Source: Branchiostoma floridae (lineage: Eukaryota; Chordata; Leptocardii; Amphioxiformes; Branchiostomatidae). Taken from it: DNA of 64,000 bases. Position 1 is the first letter of the stretch. The number at the start of each line of letters is the position of its first letter. The translations under genes were made by a program, and so were the position numbers. This document shows, piece by piece, positions 56,554-64,000 of this stretch. Location: assembly GCF_000003815.2 (NCBI RefSeq), contig NC_049990.1:1321452-1385451 (forward strand), given 5' to 3'. The notes beneath the pieces are model-generated. The model was not told the origin of the DNA. It saw only the letters and a program-made list of their open reading frames with translations, and ran no database searches.

Positions 56554-59500
56554 TTAAATAGAAACGTTTCCATAACCATGCGTATACTTCATGGCATTTC
56601 TCCCGCTCCCAGGGTTTCCGCAGAGTTCCCAGTTGAACATCAGGTAGCGGAAGCTACAGGTGCCTGGAAGCATAAAATAACACGTTCTTTAGTTTGTCAC
56701 AACCAAATATATTTTAAGCGCCCAGGTTTTGATAACCATCTGTCATCTTCTTATGAGCAAAAAAGATTGGTTTACGTCTTGGTACTGCAGCTAGGTGTCG
56801 TTGCTAACGATGCGGTTCCAGGCAAAAGGTATTGTCACATACAGAGCTATTGCTAAAAATGCGGTACCAAACGTTTAAGTACTGTTCACAGACATAGATC
56901 GTGTTAATTGACCAAAAATAATGAGAGGGTAACCAAATCACCAAGATGGTCTAGTTTGAGATGGCGTTTCTAACTCAGCGGACCTTGTGACGCTTTTTTC
57001 ATAAATTTTACATACACCTGGAATACGAAAATATGCTAACAGTTGTTGTATAGGTCTTTCACATGAATGTTTTGTTCAACTTTGGGGCCAAAATGTCACA
57101 TAGTGTACCGTTACTAGACGTACCTGGGAAAACGCGGATGGACACGAAGCGACTCTTGAGTACACACATGCCGTCCTCTCCCTCCATCAGGCCAGCTATG
57201 TCCTCCAGGAACATCCGCACGGGGTCAGGGGTCGACTCGCACGCCTCCACGCCGTGAACACTCAGCGCCACCACTCGTGTACTACTGCTGTTCTTACGCT
57301 TCTTGCTAGGCGGCGCTTCTGTCCGCGCCGTTGGAAGGTCCACAGTGACGTAGATACCGCGGGATTCCTGTTGGACAATGGATGTCGCAACAAACATTCA
57401 ACGATCTTTAATGTAAAACCAAGAAAACAACCAAGCAAACAACGATTGAACCAAACTAGCAACCGCACAAACAAACAACAATGACATTTCAACTTTCCCC
57501 TGCTGCAGTACCAAGGTCAATCAACAGGTGCTCAAAACCAATCTTCACCGTCAAAATCACCACACCTACCTATCTACCTGCTAAATACCATCGCAATCCA
57601 TCTAGCAGATCTCGAGATATACTCCAAAACATCATTGAGACCAAAAACACTTAGCTCAATTTAAAATTCCATGAAGACAACTAACAAACATACAAAAACT
57701 GGTTCAGACCTACCTGAAAAAAGTTGTTTGCCTTATATGGAACTATCCCCGTTGCCTTGACAACCCCTCCCCCGTACTTGAGCTTGAGGTCCAAAGGAAA
57801 CCTGGCAACAGTGGCCAGGTAGGTGTGGAACGCTAGGGGCATCTGGAAAGACCGAGACACATATGCCAGGGCTATATCTCAATAATGTAACGTTATGTCA
57901 TGAAATGTTTGTTTGTTTGTTTGAACAGTTGCTTATCACCTGTGTTGATAAACAAATGCGTAGCAGCGTGCGTCATGAGCCCAGTGGTTAGCGGCCCTGC
58001 CTCCGGAACTAGAAGCCGTGAGTTCGATTCCGGCTGTGTCGCTCACCTGGCATGCATGCTACTTGAAAGGGTTGCAAGTCCTAAAGCCAGGCCCTTTACA
58101 AATCAAGAATTTAGCTCGGCCGAGTTGTCAGCGAGCTTTAAATTACGAGGAGGATGAACCTGATGCCGACGAAGAAACTCTGCCATTTGTTCGTAGGCAT
58201 CAGAGTCATGCCTCATCGTAATTTAAAGCTCGCTGACAACTCGGCCGAGCTAAATTCTTGATTTGAAAAGCCCCTGNNNNNNNNNNNNNNNNNNNNNNNN
58301 NNNNNNNNNNNNNNNNNNNNNNNNNNNNNNNNNNNNNNNNNNNNNNNNNNNNNNNNNNNNNNNNNNNNNNNNNNNNNNNNNNNNNNNNNNNNNNNNNNNN
58401 NNNNNNNNNNNNNNNNNNNNNNNNNNNNNNNNNNNNNNNNNNNNNNNNNNNNNNNNNNNNNNNNNNNTTCTTGATTTGTAATACCCCCCTCACATTAGGC
58501 GCGATTCGATCGGACGACGAGTCTGCGAGCTCTAATTTACGAGGAGGCATGACCCTGATGCCGAGGAAGAAATGGCAGAGTTCCCCCTCCCCGTCAGGGT
58601 CATGCCTCCTCGTAATTGTACATGTGGTCGCACGATGCCATTTGAAAACTGACCATGTACACATGCAACACTTTACTATCATCTGTCACATCATATAGGA
58701 ACTGCACCACGACAACACAGGTATATTTGACACAAAGGCATTAGTGCCATAGGCACTACTCCAATCACTATACTGTCTCTACGCCACATCTCACCAGGTA
58801 CAGAGGGTAGGGGAGCACAACATAGTTCAGCCGCTCTACGGAGCTCATCTTGGGAAAGGACTTGATCTTCTTGATGGCTGGAGGATTGTTCATGTAATCC
58901 TTCTTTACAGCCACTCGGCACTGGGAGACAACGACAAAGGAACAATTTTTTTGTTATCTATAATAATTTGGCTAATCGCTTTAGTATAAGTATGACATTT
59001 ATACAACTGCGGTAACGAAGTATCAGTTGAAGAAAGTTTAGAAAAAGGGAGTTTATATATGAAAGTTTATTTGAAAATTCTTCCCGGAGGGCTAATTGTA
59101 ACATGGGTCTTACAGAATACATAGTAAACAGACGTAAAATAAAAGACTTTGGTATATATAACAATGGTGACAAGTGGAAACAAGTGACTATTCTAGCAAT
59201 AATATGGAATGCTGAGAACTACGATATAAGCTTTGGGGGTTTGACTTCATATACAAAACATATTGACGGTGGGTTGCAAATGAAATACTGAATAATCAAG
59301 TTGCGGTTAACCTATAACATACCTTTTTCATCTCTTTCTTCTGACCAACGTCGGATACCCGATACCTGACGTCATCCCAGATGCTGAAGAAAATGTTCCC
59401 TTCTGTGAAGACGGCGTTGTCATAGAAATCACGGACAATGGCAAACACCTGCATGAAAAAAGCAATGATAACATTAACAGAAGTAACAACTTCCTTCGCA

Positions 59501-61077
59501 TCCGTCCTCATTTAAGTGAAGAAACACGGTTACGTTAGTAGATCGTGTACTTATGTGTTTGGGAAGGTTGTCTTGTGGTACGGGTTGCCGACTAAGACAT
59601 ATTTCCTGACTCAACGCAGGTGAAAATAAGTACATAGCTTTGGTATGGGGCGTCCTCTCAGATGCCGGGACATTATAAAAGCTTGTGATTTCGCTTTTGA
59701 GGAGAGATACATCCCGAGTACGTTAAACATTTTTTAAAAGTCATTTCCAATTGCTTGAGTACCTGCTATGATATGGCATATTTATTAGAATGTCCTGTAC
59801 CTTAGCGGGTACGGCGGCCGGGCTGCTCAGCCACGCCTCGTCCACGTCATCAGGATTGGCCAGCTCGTTCACGAAGTCATCAACAGGCAGCATCAGCTCA
59901 TGGTCCATGTACTCAACTGAAGGGGAGGTCAAATGTTAGAAAAAATATCTGCATCTAGCATCTAGCAGATATTAAATTTGTTTCGTTTCGTTTCGTTTTA
60001 TTTCCATTAATTATACTGTTCTGCCCATTCCCGACCCCATGAACCTTACCTTCAAACCGCACTTTGTTGCGGGTCTGACCCCGTTAACCCTGACCCTGAC
60101 CTCACCTTGGAAACCGCAGCCTGTCCCCGGCCTCTCCACGCCGTCCTGCCCGTCGATGATCCCGGTGACCTTCACCGTGACGGTGGAATCGTCCGGCAGC
60201 CAGACCTGAGCCGTGAAGGGGAGCCCCAGACACGCCTCCGGGCCCATATACAGGGCCTGCTGGTCCTCGGGAAGCTCTGCGTCAGTAAACCAGTCCAGCC
60301 GAGCTTCAGTGATGATGTCCTCCTGAAGGGAAACGGTTAGACAACGCGCAAATGATGAAGTTTGCATAGGTACCGGATACATAGTCTCCAAGCAACCTAC
60401 GGTGCATTAGAGATAGTATCAAAGCTGGCCAAGGGGAATATCCGGCCAAAAGGAGCCAAACAGTGCCGGATATACCCATTCACCAGCTTTGATACTATCC
60501 CTAAGGCACCATAGGGTCTGCTTGGAGACGGTCGGATACAGTAGTTGAATATAAAGGCACATGAGGAAACCAGCGCACTTCAAAACAGAATCATCGTAAG
60601 AAAAGACTAAGTACATGTTTACCTTCATGTTCTCCTTAGTGATCTTCTCCAGAGCCTCAAACATGACCGGGTGGCTGGATTCTTCCTTCGTCATCGTGTG
60701 CGGAATGGGCGGGGAGTGTTCCCACTTCTGTCTGGGGAAAAAAGGAATGAATGAAAAATGAATGAATGAATGAATGAAAACAATCAAATGTATTCTTAAA
60801 AGAAGTGTGAGGTAAAAAAAAAGTTTACCTTTCAACACCTTTCTGGCTTTAACAACTTGGTGCTTTGAAGATATTTCTTGAGCTATTAATCATTGGTGGT
60901 TGGAAGCCGGGTGTTTTAATTATTTGTTTGTTTGTTTGTTTTCCCCACCATGACTACATACCTCTCCGCCGGACTGGCAGCCTCCCTGATCTCCATGATC
61001 CTCAGCTGCCCGCCGCTACAGAACAGATAGTTCTCGGCAGGAGGCGCTGCTGCCTGGTCTGACGTTGTTGCCATCAT
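56554..61077 (-). CDS. Paralogue A: uncharacterised protein, tandem duplicate of B
   Basis: Coding exons (minus): 61077-60962, 60731-60623, 60322-60106, 59916-59801, 59448-59323, 58920-58795, 57842-57714 and 57367-57124. A probable last exon at 56663-56554 (acceptor ATGCTTCCAG) would give about 430 aa, close to the 424 aa of B. Without that splice, exon 8 reads on to a stop at 57059 (415 aa). Exons 2 and 4-7 have the same lengths as in B; exon 3 has one extra codon (EDIIT against EDIT). The start is MMATTSDQAAAPPAENYLFC. Identity to B is high through CVLKSRF and then collapses; B's basic NKRKGGRR tail is missing. No stop or frameshift was seen in exons 1-8, so A is not obviously dead. Function unknown. 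Confidence 0.85.
57975..58060 (+). mobile_element. tRNA-like SINE head in paralogue A intron
   Basis: AGCCCAGTGGTTAGCGGCCC (A-box) and GTGAGTTCGATTCCGG (B-box) show no acceptor-stem pairing. It lies between coding exons 6 and 7. Confidence 0.55.
58100..58264. mobile_element. Foldback element with ~70-bp arms
   Basis: The left arm, from AAATCAAGAATTTAGCTCGG through CGAGTTGTCAGCGAGC, is reproduced in reverse complement on the right through CTCGGCCGAGCTAAATTC to CTTGATTT. The hairpin covers almost the whole element with a loop of about 25 bp. It abuts the assembly gap. A sister hairpin with ACGAGGAGGCATGACCCTGA arms lies after the gap (about 58537-58615). Confidence 0.9.
58277..58467. other. 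Assembly gap (191 N) between foldback elements
   Basis: The run of N is bordered on the right by TTCTTGATTTG, the same motif as the hairpin end on its left. The gap was probably caused by, and contains, more of the same inverted repeat. Confidence 0.95.
58530..58620. mobile_element. Second foldback element
   Basis: AATTTACGAGGAGGCATGAC..CTGA (about 58533-58557) pairs with TCAGGGTCATGCCTCCTCGT..AATT (58597-58620). Its loop shares CCGA.GAAGAAA.TGGCAGAGTT with a diverged version in the first hairpin, so they are one family. Confidence 0.8.
59560..59720 (+). mobile_element. Decayed SINE in the coding exon 4/5 intron of paralogue A
   Basis: TGAAAATAAGTACATAGCTT, GGGGCGTCCTCTCAGATGCC and TTTTGAGGAGAGATACATCC align with the SINE at 51885-52125 in the same intron of paralogue B. 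Its presence in both copies dates the insertion to before the gene duplication. Confidence 0.6.
60382..60532. mobile_element. hAT-like MITE, family M2, copy 3
   Basis: GTCTCCAAGCA..ACCTACGGTGCATTAG at the left mirrors CTAAGGCACCATAGGGTCTG..CTTGGAGAC at the right. An 8-bp direct repeat CGGATACA flanks it (60374-60381 and 60533-60540). It is shorter and more diverged than copies 1 and 2. It lies in the coding exon 2/3 intron of paralogue A and is absent from that intron in B. Confidence 0.8.
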
Positions 61078-62087
61078 CTTTGAAGATTTCACGTAGAGGT
61101 GCCAAACTCCACTTGGCCGGACAGAAAGAAAAAAAAAGGTCCATAATGCATCTAAAATTTGTTGTTCGTATAAGACCCGGTAATTTACGTCTAAAGGTAG
61201 TTTGTTGATTAGTTCCAGGAACTTGCAATTGAGGACTCCAGGAAGAATATTTTGATGTATTCAAGTAATGGACATTCCTGATAAACAAACAAACAAACAA
61301 ACAGACAAACAAACAAACTTCTTAACTGGTTCCATGTCTGTTTCTCTAACAATTTGTTTCCACTCATGACATCCGACACCACGCGGCGGTAGCGCGTTTA
61401 TTGGCCCAAGAGGCGCACAGATGCTAGACGGTCTCCCGAAAACAAACCGGCAAAGTGAGTGTGAAGCTGTGACCAAAGTACTGTCCCGTGAAGCACCGTG
61501 AATCCGTTTAATATAACGGTTTATATGCCTGGGGAGCTATCAGGGAAAAGGAGGCTTTTATACTACTGAGTATACTCTTTTAGTTTCCTGTCTATGAACA
61601 CACTTCTGTAGCGCTACGTAAACACATCCGTGGATAAACGTCATAAATATTACCAATATGAAATATTCTGGGTCTCTAATTATTAGAACATTTAAAAATG
61701 ATCCAAAAATGACCCACTTACAACCATTACAACAAGACAAGGAAGAGGTTCTTACAAAGGAATTATTACATCTAACATATAGATCATAAATAAAGGTTTA
61801 TAAATAAACAAGCAAACGTTTGTAAAGGAAAAAAAAGGTAGCAGCTTGTCTTCTGGATATGATGGATTGTCACGGTAGTAGACATAACTTTTGATTTGGC
61901 CTGGTAGCACCAAACTGATTAAACCACTGAGGAGCACCAAGGAGCTTGAAAAGCTCCTTGATTTATAATATACTGAGAGAAACTGGCGAAATATTGCTCG
62001 TCCTTGTTGTCAATCCTATGAAACATATTGGAACAGAATATATTTTAAATCATGCTCGACACATTAGATTTAGTATACTGTAATTAC

Positions 62088-62260
62088 CAAACTTGAAGAA
62101 CTGCGAACGAAAAGTCGTCAAACGTTTCACCACACGAGGTTGGACTGGGAATCTTGTGGGGAGGGCCAAGGGTGTTCGGTCCGTTGTGCGCATGCTCTTA
62201 AGCTAACACCTGGTAACAATTAGTGTCAATCCCAAATAAGGAATTTATGGCGGGAGAATT
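62088..62260 (-). promoter_or_regulatory. Promoter and non-coding first exon of paralogue A
   Basis: The donor AAGTTTG|GTAATT (exon end 62088) pairs with an acceptor at 61111 after a long pyrimidine tract. Conserved with B are NRF1-like TGCGCATGC (62187-62195), CArG box CCAAATAAGG (62232-62241) and GGCGGGAGA (62249-62257), which has drifted from the E2F consensus. Further out, CCGGAAGTG (about 62501) is a consensus ETS/GABP site not seen upstream of B. Confidence 0.6.
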
Positions 62261-62849
62261 TTTCCCTCTCTGTCATCAGTTCTGATAGCAGCAAAGTTTG
62301 AAAAGGGCCTTCAAACACTCCAAAACATACTGCAGTTTGTCATTCTCTCATTTATTCTGTCTCTTTTTTTCTTGGTTGGAAAGGTTTCAACAGTCTGAAA
62401 CGACAGCTATTAGGACTGGAATTTTGGAAAGTGAAGAACACAAGCCGCCACCGCACATCTGCTCGGAGAGGCCATAGTGTATTGCGTCATGCCGGGAAAC
62501 CCGGAAGTGGACGGTCCCAGCTGTTTTTATGTCAAAACAAGGCACGGCCTGAAATCTCTGACAACATATCCCGCCAGCCAGTGTTTAAATTGTAAAATTT
62601 CACTGGCTTTTCTATTTCATTAAATGTAAAATTATCCAAACATTGTAACTGCTGTTCCGATCTGTTTATTTTTTGTTCGTCATATATAATATATGATCTC
62701 ATAAGTCATATCGCTATCTGTTCAAAAATCGTAACATGTATGCCAGAGTCAGGCTGGGAAACCCTGGGCGTTTTTGTCACGGTGTCTTCTAAAACCATCC
62801 ACTTATTTCAGCAAGGAGATTTCAGTGGTCTTGAGATGACAAAAGACGC

Positions 62850-64000
62850 CAACAGCGGTTGAAGGGGACCATAACAAGGCCGAGCGTGCTGGGAACAAAA
62901 GACCCAGACGCGGACGGGACAAAGTCGGCGCCGGTGATTCAGGCAACTGGCTGGATCCGGCTGGGAGCGTTCCTCCTCGACGACGAGTCTATTATATATA
63001 GAGGGATGAATTGTTTTTCTGTTAAGGAGATGAATGTCATAATTCCCCATACTCAAACCCTTTCATAATAAAAATCAAATATTCTTAATTTATTTCATTG
63101 TAAATAATTTTTGTCTTAGTTTTGATACTATGTTAACATTCATATTTGATTAGAAAGAAAGAAGTTTATTACCTTTAGGTGATCGTCACTTCCAAATGAG
63201 ATGTTGCAAGAAATTTTGCATTACAAGGAGGTATGATTATTCATAGGAATGCAGTCTTTTTCACGGAATATGCCCCAAAGTTACCGTAAACAAAGTCTGC
63301 ATCTCATAAAGTACGCTTTTTTTTTTACAAGAATGCATCGATATTTGATTTATTACCTGCGTTTATTTGACGAGAAATCCGCTATCTACGCACAAGCTCT
63401 CGTGTTAGCGAGAGATCCTGCGGGAGTAGATGTTGGTCATACCTCCTGTTAAGGGCAGTGTTTATGCCGGTATCAGCTGATCGCCATCCCTCCCCGTGAA
63501 TCCAGTGGAAACCAGTTCCAGAGAAGAACCCAGAACCCGGCAGAAGAACAAAGCAGCAGAAATAACCGACTACAAAACACGGTAGGACAGGCGTTCACGA
63601 TCTCTAACAAAGATAAGGATGTGTGAAATATTGTATGAGAAATCTGGACGCGACAGAGTCCTGTGACAGCATATTACGTTAGGAAAGGTCGCCATAAATA
63701 TGTCACCGTTACTTGGAATGGGAAAGGCCGCTGCACAGCATCACTAGCTATAGATATGAATAATTATTTGCGATTCCACAGTATCGTCTCCTGAGGTCTT
63801 TTTAGCCGGTTTTGTCGCGGTTATTTAAGGTGAGGTGTTACAGATTACAGTTGGTAGTTGAGTGTTTTGTGAAATAAAGCAAAACGAATTATAACGGTGT
63901 TCGGTGAGACTGCGGTTCATAATATAGTCTGGGTAATATTTATATGCCTGTCAGAACACTGCAAAATTGATTAGAACAAGTAGTTTTTTTGGGGGGGGGG
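62850..64000. other. Unassigned end of window
   Basis: A GC-richer patch at 62860-62990 and an A/C-rich patch at 63500-63585 ending in CACGGTAGGA could be parts of first exons. Nothing could be joined into a gene. The last ten bases are a G homopolymer. Confidence 0.35.

Overview
The window looks like an intron-rich, repeat-laden invertebrate deuterostome genome, most probably a cephalochordate (amphioxus, Branchiostoma). This is inferred from the many short terminal-inverted-repeat elements, the tRNA-derived SINEs, a CR1/L2-like LINE 3' end, interstitial TTAGGG-like DNA and GT-AG introns. No species marker was seen. The draft carries three N gaps (8137-8814, 11137-11236, 58277-58467). Nearly all long open frames are chance frames or microsatellite translations. 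No prokaryotic-style operon, CRISPR array, provirus or toxin gene was found.

Coding content supported by the sequence: (1) A minus-strand doublecortin-domain gene, of which the first two coding exons (20842-20093) encode one nearly complete DCX domain. (2) A plus-strand secreted-protein gene (32674-36882) with a TATA promoter, a signal peptide, helical repeats and three RRD dibasic sites. (3) Two tandem minus-strand paralogues, copy B (54241-50063, 424 aa) and copy A (61077 to about 56554, about 430 aa). Each has eight matching coding exons with conserved splice phases, a conserved non-coding first exon, a conserved promoter block (NRF1-, E2F- and CArG-like motifs) and a conserved AATAAA signal. 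I do not recognise the protein family. (4) Two weaker candidates: a signal-peptide exon at 17746-17852 (+) and a 25-bp micro-exon at 4250-4274 (-).

Layout: 0-15 kb is non-coding and dominated by tandem arrays (a 4-copy array of about 230 bp at 4.4-5.4 kb; a 94-bp satellite at 13.6-14.7 kb) and inverted-repeat elements. 15-23 kb holds LINE 3' ends, a hAT-like element, the candidate signal-peptide exon and the DCX exons. 23-31 kb holds local segmental duplications and SINEs. 31-37 kb holds a LINE fragment and the secreted-protein gene. 37-49 kb is repeat-rich, with long (CA)n/(GT)n tracts, a telomere-like tract and a short promoter-like block with a perfect RFX X-box and an NRF1 palindrome. 49.5-62.8 kb is the duplicated gene pair. 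The last kilobase has no supported gene.

The most informative region is the tandem gene pair. Repeat insertions can be ordered as before the duplication (a SINE in the intron between coding exons 4 and 5 of both copies) or after it (different elements in the other introns). The coding C-termini have diverged abruptly, and in copy B an exon-intron junction has been amplified into a minisatellite of decoy splice donors.
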